Below, piece by piece: positions 1 through 8,352 of a stretch of 28,225 nucleotides of DNA; positions within the stretch are counted from its first letter, which is position 1, and every line of letters begins with the position of its first letter. A model generated the notes under the pieces. The model ran no database searches, was not told the DNA's origin, and worked only from the letters and a program-made list of their open reading frames with translations. Position numbers and translations under genes: made by a program. Origin of the DNA: Limnochordia bacterium (GTDB taxonomy: Bacteria; Bacillota; Limnochordia; Darwinibacteriales; DTU012); NCBI GenBank assembly GCA_007116995.1, contig SKHL01000104.1:1-28225 (forward strand), in the 5' to 3' direction.

Positions 1-368
1 AACTCTTCAATTAATTGCTCCAAGCGACTGCTTTGTTGATCTCGTGGTATCCCTTGAAGCTCTAGGATAGCCTGAATATTATCCTCCACAGAAAGTTTGC
101 GAAAGACCGAAGGCTCTTGGGGTAGATGCGCAATCCCCATTTTCCCTCGACGATACATGGGCATATAGGTAATATCCCGCCCATTAACAGTGATCTGACC
201 ACTATCAACCTTCTCTAAACCTACAATCATGGAAAAAGTGGTGGTCTTCCCGGCACCATTTGGTCCTAGTAATCCTACAACTTCACCTGGACTTACAGTT
301 AGACTGACCTGCTTAACCACGACTCTTTTCCCATATTGCTTAGTCAGAAGCTTAGCTGTAATACTCAT
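1..368 (-). CDS. lptB: LPS export ABC transporter ATP-binding protein LptB (5' part only)
   Basis: This is the first 122 codons of an ABC ATPase; the rest lies beyond the left edge of the window. It starts with ATG at 366-368 and carries the Walker A motif GPNGAGKTTT, followed by the LptB-typical Q-loop region HLPQEPSVFRKLSVEDN. In the family, LptB is the cytoplasmic ATPase that powers the inner-membrane complex LptB2FG, which extracts lipopolysaccharide for transport to the surface. The partner genes lptF, lptD, lptC and lptA lie further right in the window. Here lptB follows fabZ and lpxB with a gap of about 50 bp, so it is probably read with them. The signature motif and Walker B are outside the window and could not be checked. 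Confidence 0.9.
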   Translation of the reverse strand, partial: MSITAKLLTKQYGKRVVVKQVSLTVSPGEVVGLLGPNGAGKTTTFSMIVGLEKVDSGQITVNGRDITYMPMYRRGKMGIAHLPQEPSVFRKLSVEDNIQAILELQGIPRDQQSSRLEQLIEE

Positions 369-417
369 TCACTAGCCTCCTTATTTTGATTCTTTCTATT
401 CTGCGAGGAACTCTCTC

Positions 418-1566
418 CTATTTATCTTCTAACATGGCTAGAATCGCTTCAGCAGCCCGCTTTATCGATCCCGCATTACCTAGATGCTCGGGCAGTTGAT
501 CAAAGCTATCTAGCATTTCCTGATTTTGTTCCTCACTAGATAGCAGTCTTTCTACTTCCTTGGCTACCCGGGAATCAGTCAACTCGCTTTGCACGAACTC
601 GTGAACAACCGCCTGTTGTAAGATAATATTTACCATAGCGAACATAGTCTTTCTGGCCAACATTTTATCCAACAAATAGGACGTTGTAGCGACTTTATGT
701 ACTGCTAGAGATGGAATCCGCATCAGTGCAGCCTCTAGACTCGTACAGCCACAAGTCACAATAGCAGCATCGGCGATAGCTAACACATCATTGCGACTCG
801 TAGTCACCTTCACATCATCTAGTCCACAGTTTCCTACAATTTCGTTGACCAAATCCTGACTTACCACCGATGGCAAGGAAACAATTATCTGTATTTCTCC
901 CCTGCGCTTCCTGACCTTTTTGAGAGAACGCAGAATGACGGGCAATATGGTTTTCACTTCAACTCCTCGGCCGCCCGGTAAAACCACTACAATTGGTGAC
1001 TGGGCCGATAAACCTAACTCTTCTATCGTCTTCCCTTTATCTAGAGAAGATCCGATTAAGTCCATCAGAGGATGGCCCACAAATTCCACATCAATACCAG
1101 CCTGTGTACATGCTTCTAACTCATGATGGGTAACCGCTAAAACTTTATCAACAACCTTAGCAAACCGAGCTGCATTTACACTGCTCGGGTTCCCACTCAG
1201 TGGACTATTGTAATAAACCACCTTAATGTCTTTGGCTTTTGCTAACTCTACTAACCGCATATTAAATACGGGTGACCCTATCTGAACAACCAGATCAGGA
1301 CGGATTCGTTCCATCGACTCACTAATCCGCTGAACAAGCCGCTTAATTAAATGAACTCCCTTAATAGACTCAATTACACCCATATTATCCAGATCTGATA
1401 TGTCGTAGAGTAAACGCACACCTGCATCGCGCATATTAGGCCCTCCCATACCAAACAGGATGATATCTGGATGTAAACGGGTAAGCAAATTGGCTACTTT
1501 ACTACCATAAAGATCCCCGGAATTATCGCTTCCAATGATCATTATTTTAGGATGTGCCATTCCCAC
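418..1566 (-). CDS. lpxB: Divergent lipid-A-disaccharide synthase (LpxB-like)
   Basis: The 382-residue product has the length and layout of LpxB, the GT-B glycosyltransferase that joins UDP-diacylglucosamine and lipid X into the lipid A disaccharide at the inner membrane. Family landmarks are visible: SDNSGDLYG near residues 13-21, FVGHPLMD in the middle, LPGGRGVEV as the nucleotide-binding loop, and CGCTSLEA in the C-terminal half. Several signatures differ from the family. The usual DAPDFN is GSPVFN, SPSVWAW is replaced by SPLSGNPS, and LPGSR is LPGGR. The Asp lost from DAPDFN is regarded as catalytic in studied enzymes. The GTG start overlaps the end of fabZ by 20 bp and is preceded by a GGAG site, implying translational coupling. 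The fold assignment is strong; the exact reaction is uncertain. Confidence 0.8.
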   Translation of the reverse strand: MGMAHPKIMIIGSDNSGDLYGSKVANLLTRLHPDIILFGMGGPNMRDAGVRLLYDISDLDNMGVIESIKGVHLIKRLVQRISESMERIRPDLVVQIGSPVFNMRLVELAKAKDIKVVYYNSPLSGNPSSVNAARFAKVVDKVLAVTHHELEACTQAGIDVEFVGHPLMDLIGSSLDKGKTIEELGLSAQSPIVVVLPGGRGVEVKTILPVILRSLKKVRKRRGEIQIIVSLPSVVSQDLVNEIVGNCGLDDVKVTTSRNDVLAIADAAIVTCGCTSLEAALMRIPSLAVHKVATTSYLLDKMLARKTMFAMVNIILQQAVVHEFVQSELTDSRVAKEVERLLSSEEQNQEMLDSFDQLPEHLGNAGSIKRAAEAILAMLEDK

Positions 1567-1996
1567 CAGTGTCTCCTCTCTGAGTTAGCACGAAAGTTAA
1601 CAAGCCTTCCGCTGCCAATTCCCCATCCACCTCTGCCTTTGCTTGAACTTTTACCAATTGTCGTCGAGCTTGGAGCACCTCAACAGTAATCTTTACTTGA
1701 TCTCCTGGTTTAACCACCCGGCGAAACTTAGCCTTATCAATCGCTGCAAACAATGGCACCTTATCACCATCACTACCACCGGAGGCTAACCCACCTGCTT
1801 GTGCCATAGCTTCGATCATCATTACACCAGGCATAATCGGCGTGTGGGGATAATGACCTTGGAAGAAAGGTTCGTTGATAGTGACATTTTTTAATACAAC
1901 TGCTCGTTTTCCTTCTTCTAATTCCAACACTCGATCAACCATCAAAAACGGATATCGATGGGGCAATCGTCTCATAATCTCGTCAATGGTTAACAC
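1547..1996 (-). CDS. fabZ: 3-hydroxyacyl-ACP dehydratase FabZ
   Basis: The 149-residue protein is a hot-dog-fold dehydratase that removes water from 3-hydroxyacyl-ACP in type II fatty acid synthesis. The family motifs are intact: LPHRYPFLMVDRV near the N terminus, then GHYPHTPIMPGVMMIEAMAQ, which holds the catalytic His of the GHxP motif and the catalytic Glu. The start is GTG, supported by a strong AGGAGG site a few bases upstream. In most LPS-making bacteria fabZ sits among lpxD, lpxC and lpxA, because 3-hydroxyacyl-ACP is shared by fatty acid and lipid A synthesis. Here only an lpxB-like gene follows. The gene begins a new unit just after the terminator at 2060-2080. Confidence 0.95.
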   Translation of the reverse strand: MLTIDEIMRRLPHRYPFLMVDRVLELEEGKRAVVLKNVTINEPFFQGHYPHTPIMPGVMMIEAMAQAGGLASGGSDGDKVPLFAAIDKAKFRRVVKPGDQVKITVEVLQARRQLVKVQAKAEVDGELAAEGLLTFVLTQRGDTGGNGTS

Positions 1997-2059
1997 TCTA
2001 TCACCTCCTGTTTAATCTGTTCAATATATGACAGTCATCTTATACTTACTGATTAGGTG

Positions 2060-2080
2060 AAAAAACCGAGGACACCTCGG
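2060..2080 (-). terminator. Rho-independent terminator of the ABC cassette
   Basis: On the minus strand CCGAGG and CCTCGG form a perfect 6-bp stem (2066-2071 with 2075-2080) around a 3-nt loop. A run of six T residues follows (2060-2065). It lies about 75 bp after the stop codon of the ATPase gene at 2157 and before fabZ, so it separates the two transcription units. Confidence 0.8.
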
Positions 2081-2156
2081 CTTATCAAGTATAAAATTCA
2101 ACAAGGCTGATCATATTCCTTCTTTGTCCAACCATTTCTATTTCTATTCTATCTGT

Positions 2157-2885
2157 CTAACTCGCAATAAGACGCTGGTACTTACGGCCGATATCCGATT
2201 GAGGATTCTCAAAGATCAATCGAGGCGGACCTTCTTCCACAACAACACCCTTATCCATCAGAGCTATCTTGTGGGCTACTTTCTGCGCAAACGAAGCTTC
2301 ATGAGTAACTATAACCATGGTGGTCTGAGTCGTTCTCACTAGTTCCTCCATTACCTCTAATACCTCGCCAACCAGAATCGGATCTAGTGATGCTGTAGGC
2401 TCATCCCACAGCATTAGGCTCGGACTCGATGCCAGTGCTCGAGCAATTCCTACTCGCTGCTGCTCACCACCACTCAGGTTAGCTGGTTGTTTATGACCAT
2501 GATGTAATAAACCCACCTTATCTAGGGCCATTTTAGCTCGATGATTTGCTTCATCCTTAGGCAATCCAGCTAGGACCAGATGAAACATGACATTGTCAAT
2601 CACACTTAGCCGGGAGATAAGGTTAAATTGCTGGAAAACAAATCCAACACTACGACGAAACTCTCTCAGATCTCGTCCTGTAAATCCTAAGATAGACTGA
2701 CCATCAACAAGTATCTCACCACTATCTGGTTCGGACAATCGATTAATACAACGAATAGTCGTAGATTTACCACATCCACTAGGTCCCATGATCACTAGGG
2801 TTTCTCCCCGACTCACAACTAGATCCAAGCCGTTAAGTGCTATTTGCTTTCCATATTGTTTGTGTAACCCTCTAATCTCTAGCAT
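2157..2885 (-). CDS. ABC transporter ATP-binding protein (GlnQ/PhnC-like) of an unassigned system
   Basis: This is a complete 242-residue ABC ATPase. Walker A is GPSGCGKSTT, the Q-loop is FVFQQFNLISRLSV, the signature is LSGGEQQRVGIARALA, and Walker B with its glutamate is LMLWDEPTASLDP; the switch His lies in VIVTHEASFAQ. The sequence style resembles amino-acid (GlnQ) and phosphonate (PhnC) importer ATPases more than LptB. Its only neighbour in the unit is the 715-residue membrane protein upstream, 11 bp away, which must be its partner. No substrate-binding protein gene is adjacent, and the setting among outer-membrane genes speaks against a simple amino-acid importer. The substrate is unknown. 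Confidence 0.93.
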   Translation of the reverse strand: MLEIRGLHKQYGKQIALNGLDLVVSRGETLVIMGPSGCGKSTTIRCINRLSEPDSGEILVDGQSILGFTGRDLREFRRSVGFVFQQFNLISRLSVIDNVMFHLVLAGLPKDEANHRAKMALDKVGLLHHGHKQPANLSGGEQQRVGIARALASSPSLMLWDEPTASLDPILVGEVLEVMEELVRTTQTTMVIVTHEASFAQKVAHKIALMDKGVVVEEGPPRLIFENPQSDIGRKYQRLIAS

Positions 2886-2896
2886 CTATACCCCCC

Positions 2897-5044
2897 CTAA
2901 AACCTCTGTTTCCAACGGTTTAACAAATTGAGTAATCCAGGACGACTAACAGGAATTACAATCTCCCGCATAATCTGCACATCCGATAATCCTAAGGATT
3001 GACCTGCCATAATCTCATTGGTATGAATGGGACTGAACTTCTCCGCGAAGATAACGATCAACGCACCCATAATAAATCCTAATCCACTAATAACTCCAAG
3101 ATTGACAAAGGGTATCTCTGCTCCACTAAACACGTAGACTAGTGCTAAGGAAATCATCCCAACCACACCACCAAATACAATAACAGGATTAAGAAGCTTA
3201 ACTAGCTTATTACGGGGAACCTTCTTATTAGTCCGCACCCATTTCAGAGTGCTAAATACCGTAGCATAATCAAGAATTAGTGTCCCCATCACAAAACCAA
3301 TCGCGAGCATACCTGCAATCGTGGCCCGTATCTCCTTTAATACCCGAAACAACTCGCTACGGGCATCCGGATTCACCATCCCCACTGAAGTTTCATAGAT
3401 ATTCACATAAGGATTATCAAGAGCGTCACGAATTTTTGGTTCTAAGACCTTATCATCAATAGTACCTTGGTGGACTAACAACTGCACTCGCTCACCAGGA
3501 ATAACCTGGCCACCAAGATACGTGTTAATTAAGCGAATAGATCGCCCTATCTCTTCATCATCTAATCGGGGCAAGCTATCACGTACATGCTTGATTTGGT
3601 CAATGATCCCTCGAATATCAATCTCCTGTACGTTTCCAATCTGTTCGGCCATATTCGTGAGGCTTAGACGCATGGACTCAACATCCAAGTTCTCCAAGGA
3701 ATCAATCGAACCTTCTCCCTGACCTGGTAAGGCACCTTGGGCCAAGTTCTTCATTAGCCCGTTTAGCAGCAAAGTTAGTAATAATTGTTCACTAGCTGAC
3801 TGGCCACCACCCTGGGCGATCCCTTCATTCAACTGACGTATCTGCACTTGAAGGACTTCTAGCTGCATCAATGCCTCTTGAAATGTATCTAGGATCGCAT
3901 CTGCGTTATCCACCGCTAGAGTCGCTTCCATCGCTAATTCATCTAATTCATGCAGTAGACGAAGGCTCTCATTAATGGTGTAGGCTAAACGATATTGCTC
4001 GTTCTCTAATTCTACAGTCCCCACTAGATCACTAACATCACCACTGCTACGCATGCGAAACCCCGCTTGCTCCAAAACCGAGGTAGCATCAACAATAGAA
4101 CCTTTAATGATCATTCCCTCAGCTTGGTCACCTTGGACACTGAGAACCTCCACGACTACCTGTCCCGTGGCAAATTCATCACCCACAACCGGCAATACGT
4201 CACCCATTCCTTGCACTACAATCTGCTCACCCACAACTAAATGTACACCAGGATCCGCTTGAATGCGTACTTTTGATGCGTAGCTTAAGAGAAAGTTACG
4301 CATTTCTACTAATGTTTTTAGAAATGCATCCAAGTCCTCGCCATATTCGGCCGATGAGACATTGGATATGTGTTGTGCGTTGACTTCCACCGAAACCAAA
4401 TCCAACACATGATCGGAAATCTGCTGTGTATCTACCTCAAAACCCATTGGAAAACGCAGCTCTAGGATCTGATACTCGGCTAGAATCTGCTTCACTTGAT
4501 CGCTAACAGTTCGAGAGACTTCCATGGAATCTAACAACACAAGCATATTCAATCCATCCATAAAAGCAAATTTAACCCCTGATATAGCTTGGAATCGATC
4601 CTGTAATTCACTACGAACACTAGGATGCACCCCACGAATTAGAATACTGGGTTCCAGAATAACTGTATATCCATTTAACCCAGGTATTCCATTAAAAATA
4701 CCAGTCAGACCCCCTAACACCTCTTGGGTCTTATATTCATCAGGAAATCCAAAAAACAAATTGGACTGCCCTGCGATTGTCAAAGTCTCATTCATGCTAG
4801 CCTTAGGAAACTGGTGCTCAGTTAAACGCTGTAACTCACGCAAAGCCGCTTCTTTGGCTTCTTCTCGGACATGAAGGATTACATCATATTCTCCATTGTC
4901 CCCGATCATCTGGTTAATAGAGTCACCAAAGTGGGAGTCTACAGCCCAGGCCAATCCTGAGGAGAACACTGCTCCAATAGCAATAGTAACTAACATCAGT
5001 ACAGTAAAATCCCGATAAAATCCATCTCGAAAGAAATGTAACAT
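2897..5044 (-). CDS. Large membrane subunit of an unassigned ABC system, with EAA-like C-terminal motif
   Basis: I do not recognise a named family for this 715-residue protein. One membrane helix lies at about residues 13-35. A long extracytoplasmic part (about 36-572) follows, with helical, probably coiled-coil stretches near 355-410 and 455-510. Three further helices lie at about 573-597, 619-640 and 645-667. One N-terminal helix, a large outer domain and three C-terminal helices is the layout of MacB/FtsX-type proteins. The C-terminal tail, residues 677-706, instead resembles the EAA coupling loop of importer permeases: EIMAGQSLGLSDVQ followed by IVIPVSRPGLL. The protein ends soon after, without the helices that normally follow an EAA loop. 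It starts with ATG after a GAGGAGGG site, and its ATPase gene follows by 11 bp. A mechanotransmitter or exporter role in the envelope is inference. Confidence 0.75.
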   Translation of the reverse strand: MLHFFRDGFYRDFTVLMLVTIAIGAVFSSGLAWAVDSHFGDSINQMIGDNGEYDVILHVREEAKEAALRELQRLTEHQFPKASMNETLTIAGQSNLFFGFPDEYKTQEVLGGLTGIFNGIPGLNGYTVILEPSILIRGVHPSVRSELQDRFQAISGVKFAFMDGLNMLVLLDSMEVSRTVSDQVKQILAEYQILELRFPMGFEVDTQQISDHVLDLVSVEVNAQHISNVSSAEYGEDLDAFLKTLVEMRNFLLSYASKVRIQADPGVHLVVGEQIVVQGMGDVLPVVGDEFATGQVVVEVLSVQGDQAEGMIIKGSIVDATSVLEQAGFRMRSSGDVSDLVGTVELENEQYRLAYTINESLRLLHELDELAMEATLAVDNADAILDTFQEALMQLEVLQVQIRQLNEGIAQGGGQSASEQLLLTLLLNGLMKNLAQGALPGQGEGSIDSLENLDVESMRLSLTNMAEQIGNVQEIDIRGIIDQIKHVRDSLPRLDDEEIGRSIRLINTYLGGQVIPGERVQLLVHQGTIDDKVLEPKIRDALDNPYVNIYETSVGMVNPDARSELFRVLKEIRATIAGMLAIGFVMGTLILDYATVFSTLKWVRTNKKVPRNKLVKLLNPVIVFGGVVGMISLALVYVFSGAEIPFVNLGVISGLGFIMGALIVIFAEKFSPIHTNEIMAGQSLGLSDVQIMREIVIPVSRPGLLNLLNRWKQRF

Positions 5045-5071
5045 TTTATAATCGTCCCTCCTCGCCTGGTA

Positions 5072-5086
5072 GTGATATTATATCAC
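5072..5086 (-). promoter_or_regulatory. Extended -10 promoter inside a perfect palindrome (probable operator)
   Basis: GTGATAT and ATATCAC form a perfect 7-bp inverted repeat around one central base. Read on the minus strand it contains TGATATAAT, an extended -10 element (TGnTATAAT), with TATAAT at 5077-5082. A -35 box is weak. It lies 28 bp before the start codon of the 715-residue membrane protein. A palindrome overlapping a -10 box suggests a repressor site; the regulator is not identified. Confidence 0.55.
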
Positions 5087-5153
5087 AAAAAGTAGGAGGG
5101 ACTTAAGCGGTAATAAAATCATTCTAGGGAAATATGTGTAAATTCCCCGTTCC

Positions 5154-5720
5154 TTACCGTTGAAATTCAGCCTGGAAGGCTCCATAGAACTGCATAACTT
5201 CCTTGTCTATGTACATAACAAAGTGTTCACCCTGGAAAACACCGTCATCTACGCTCACCACTACATTATCTAAAAACTCCGCTCGATCTTGCTCTCTTAG
5301 ATAGATCATGCTAGCGGCTTTAATATTGGCGTCATCGGTATTTACGCTAACATTTCCAGTAGCAATCATTCGCTCATCATCACTATAATATTCTATCAAA
5401 TCACTTTCAATTTCCATGTTATCTTGTTTTAAAAAGGCTTCTACTCTTACTTGTAAATAGTCATCCTTCGTTTGCCACTCCAGAACCTGACCGGTAATCA
5501 CCATATCATCATAGGTAATTTTCACATAGGCACCGTCAAAATTGCGTAAATCTGCTTCAAATAGTCCGGTTTTCGTGTTATATCCACCGGCGATCTGATT
5601 GGCCGGTACTCCAACCAATTCAAGGTACCCAGTCCTACCACTAGCCATCACTGTTTGCAGCCCAGACATGAGCAATAAACCAGTTAAAATAAGCACTACT
5701 CCGAATTTTCTTCTCTTCAT
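5154..5720 (-). CDS. lptA: LptA-like periplasmic LPS transport protein (OstA domain)
   Basis: The 188-residue product has a signal peptide (MKRRKFGVVLILTGLLLMSG, mature near residue 27) and then a beta-rich OstA/LptA-type domain. Its motifs follow the family pattern of repeated strands: YNTKTGLFEADLRN, DDMVITGQVLEWQTKD, IEYYSDDERMIATGNVSV and RAEFLDNVVVSVDDG. In the Lpt system LptA proteins form the periplasmic bridge from LptC to LptD. The gene is the last of the lptF-lptD-lptC-lptA run and starts 13 bp after lptC. No strong terminator follows; an imperfect GGGAAAT/AATTCCC hairpin near 5129-5151 is weak. Identity is inferred from fold and position, because LptA and LptC sequences are poorly conserved. 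Confidence 0.8.
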   Translation of the reverse strand: MKRRKFGVVLILTGLLLMSGLQTVMASGRTGYLELVGVPANQIAGGYNTKTGLFEADLRNFDGAYVKITYDDMVITGQVLEWQTKDDYLQVRVEAFLKQDNMEIESDLIEYYSDDERMIATGNVSVNTDDANIKAASMIYLREQDRAEFLDNVVVSVDDGVFQGEHFVMYIDKEVMQFYGAFQAEFQR

Positions 5721-5733
5721 TCATATCGCTCCC

Positions 5734-6189
5734 TTATCTAAATTCCACTCTGGTCTCACCATAGAACTCTAAGCGCTCAGTTTGATTGTACCAGACCATC
5801 ATGTTGGTCTGTAGGCTAAGTCCGTCATCTTCCTCTAGAATTACATTTTCGAGAAACCGCAGGCTGTCAGAGGTCTTATCCCAGATGCCACTACAAGCCT
5901 GGACTTGATATTTCGGCAAATTATCCTGAAGAAGAATCACATTCTTTAATTGATCAAGGAAAATCATGTTTTCCTCCGTACGCATTGTTTGACTGATAAC
6001 TTCCCATTGACGTTGCCCTTGATCACGGCCAATTAACTGAACTTCATTAAAGTGTACACCCACTGGTATGGACGGATCCGCTAGCGATACTATATCTGAC
6101 TCTTGTGGCCAAAGATAGAAACCTAGACCGACTAGAACCACTAGACTAACAGCAATCCTACTCGGTTTGATCTGGCTCATCCATATCAC
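5734..6189 (-). CDS. lptC: LptC-like LPS export protein
   Basis: The 151-residue protein has a single N-terminal membrane anchor (about residues 12-27) followed by a beta-rich periplasmic domain, as in LptC. That domain includes NEVQLIGRDQGQRQWEV, which resembles the LptC region preceding its repeated strands, and later SDSLRFLENVILEEDDG. LptC receives lipopolysaccharide from LptFG and passes it to LptA. The longest start is GTG, overlapping the lptD stop by 4 bp (GTGA). An ATG three codons later (6178-6180) has the better ribosome site, GAGGTGAT, and may be the true start. It is co-transcribed with lptD and lptA. Confidence 0.78.
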   Translation of the reverse strand: MIWMSQIKPSRIAVSLVVLVGLGFYLWPQESDIVSLADPSIPVGVHFNEVQLIGRDQGQRQWEVISQTMRTEENMIFLDQLKNVILLQDNLPKYQVQACSGIWDKTSDSLRFLENVILEEDDGLSLQTNMMVWYNQTERLEFYGETRVEFR

Positions 6190-8345
6190 CTCATCTCATC
6201 TTCGACTCCTAAGATATCTTGAATATCGTCTAAATCGAATAAGCTAACACCTTCTGTAGAGCTAAACCGTAATGGTAAAGAGGGAAAAGCATTTAAGGTG
6301 TATTGGAAGAAAACTTCTTGCCGCACCTGATCATATCGAATACTTAGCTCACGACAATGCAAATCAAGGGTTAGGGTAACCTGACCTTGGCGCCACCTCT
6401 GTGTTTGTGGCAAATAAATAGCATTATAACTAATGGCCCATGTATCAGTCAAATCAAAGGAAAGCTGACCATCAATACGATCCCACTGTTTATCAGCTAG
6501 CTTATACCGAGTTCCCAATTTCATGGTTGTGGCCGCATTGGGCTGATAGCTAACAATACCTACCATATTTCCCGGCGTTTGTGTGTTTAGGTTATAATTA
6601 GCGGATACATTCGCATTCCAGTCTCCCTGGCGAACCCGTATCTGCCCAGTTACATTCTGATAGAGTTCAGTTAGATAGTCAAACCCGGAACGTAAGGATG
6701 CACTAATCGGTGCTCGGTTATAGCTTAATTGTGTAGTCAACAGATTCTGCTCGCGCTGCCGATCAAAACTGAAGGGTGTTTCACCCCATACATCCCGCCT
6801 ACTATAATTGGCACGAAATGACAGTGGAGTAGCTATACGCTGGTTGTAATTAATCCTGGTCTGCACTATTTGCTGTGCAGACCCTTGGCCATACAAGTGC
6901 CCGGTAAAGCTGCCGTTATAGGTAAGCGTTGTCGTGTTCGTCGGCCGCCAACTACGATTATTCAAGTCCAATTTCATTAGCATCCGATGGTCTAAGGTAT
7001 CCGAAGGGAATTCTTGGTAACGCCCAAGCCCGAGTTGTAGCGTACCTGGAATACTCCAATTGGCCAAATTCGGATTTCGCCATTGCCACCTAAGTTCAGG
7101 AACTCGATTAACGCTAGACCAATTCAGATGCAGATCCTCTTCCATTACATCAGGATTATACTGTTGTTGTAGTGCAATAGAAATCGTATGATTCGAGATA
7201 CGGTAAGAGGTTTCTACTAAATGGTTAACCATCCGTCGACGAATGCCATAGTCACGATGGGTAATACTACTTTTCGCTGTCAAACGTAGATTATCTGTAA
7301 TACTTTGCTGCCAATTCCCGTCTAACAACCACTCTTCGCCTGGTTGATCACGAGTCTGATCTGCATAGTTTGCCCTTCCTTGAAAGGTAAAGGAGTCTTC
7401 GCGCACAATTAGGCTGGTTTTCGTACTGATTTTCTCATCCACCATCCCGCTAACGAACTCCTGTTCGTATGCATTATCGGTGTTGAAATTAATACGATCC
7501 GTCATGTAGCGGTGCTGCCATTGAACCCTCTGTCTCTCAGTGGATGGAATGGTATACCCATACAGATTCCCTTCACCTAGACTAGGTAGTACATAATTAT
7601 GACGAACACCATACCCGAACCCTAATAAAGAGTAAAAATCATAGTAAATACTACCAAAGGCAGTGCGGTTAAAGTAATAGTTATAGCTATTCTTAATATA
7701 GTATCCTTGTTCTGAAGCATACCCAATACGTGGTAGAGCAAAGAAATTAAGACCCCTATCATCATCGAGTGGAATCGATAAATAGGGCCAGTAGAATATG
7801 GGAATTCGTCCCTCATAATAGGTAACAGAATGTATTACCATGCGTTCTCCGGGATAGACAAGAATTTCCCGCGCTGCGATATGATAATGAGGCTGATTAA
7901 TATCGCAAGTTGTTACGGTAGCTTGGGTAACAGTATATAAATGCTCGTCAATTCCTAATCTTTCGCTAAACACAAATATAGGACCTTGGGCACCCTCCGC
8001 TATTAGCTCTGTTCGCACTTGAGTAAATTTACCCTTTGCGGTCTCCACATTATAAGTAAGGGCTTCGCCATGAAATTCATTCTCTTCTTGGAAAAGCACC
8101 ACGTTTCCCTGCATATATAATTCCTGGGTTGACACATCCCACTGCAGATAATCTCCTTGGATTTCTACGTCATCAAACCCTACTCGCACATCACCTTCTA
8201 CATAAAAAATCTTTGTTTTAAGGTCCCAACGACCTGAATTTTCTGCTTGAATACGAACAGGTGTAGCCAAAGCCTGTGCTGATAAGAATACTAGCAGGAC
8301 AAAAAGTAGCGATGTAACAAGTGCTGGTTTCTGCAACAACATCAT
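6186..8345 (-). CDS. lptD: LPS assembly outer-membrane protein LptD
   Basis: LptD is the outer-membrane beta-barrel that inserts lipopolysaccharide into the outer leaflet. The product (about 719 residues from the start chosen here) has a signal peptide ending at SAQALA. An OstA-type periplasmic domain (roughly residues 30-130) follows, then the LptD-typical TTCDINQPHYHIAAREI segment, then a long barrel rich in aromatic strands, for example RIPIFYWPYLSIPLDDDRG. Only one Cys in the N-terminal part (TTCD) and one near the C terminus (LDLHCREL) are seen in the mature protein. I chose an ATG pair at 8340-8345 directly after an AGGAGG site. A longer GTG reading from 8372 would overlap lptF and lengthen the signal peptide. 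Confidence 0.92.
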   Translation of the reverse strand: MMLLQKPALVTSLLFVLLVFLSAQALATPVRIQAENSGRWDLKTKIFYVEGDVRVGFDDVEIQGDYLQWDVSTQELYMQGNVVLFQEENEFHGEALTYNVETAKGKFTQVRTELIAEGAQGPIFVFSERLGIDEHLYTVTQATVTTCDINQPHYHIAAREILVYPGERMVIHSVTYYEGRIPIFYWPYLSIPLDDDRGLNFFALPRIGYASEQGYYIKNSYNYYFNRTAFGSIYYDFYSLLGFGYGVRHNYVLPSLGEGNLYGYTIPSTERQRVQWQHRYMTDRINFNTDNAYEQEFVSGMVDEKISTKTSLIVREDSFTFQGRANYADQTRDQPGEEWLLDGNWQQSITDNLRLTAKSSITHRDYGIRRRMVNHLVETSYRISNHTISIALQQQYNPDVMEEDLHLNWSSVNRVPELRWQWRNPNLANWSIPGTLQLGLGRYQEFPSDTLDHRMLMKLDLNNRSWRPTNTTTLTYNGSFTGHLYGQGSAQQIVQTRINYNQRIATPLSFRANYSRRDVWGETPFSFDRQREQNLLTTQLSYNRAPISASLRSGFDYLTELYQNVTGQIRVRQGDWNANVSANYNLNTQTPGNMVGIVSYQPNAATTMKLGTRYKLADKQWDRIDGQLSFDLTDTWAISYNAIYLPQTQRWRQGQVTLTLDLHCRELSIRYDQVRQEVFFQYTLNAFPSLPLRFSSTEGVSLFDLDDIQDILGVEDEMR

Positions 8346-8352
8346 CCTCCTA

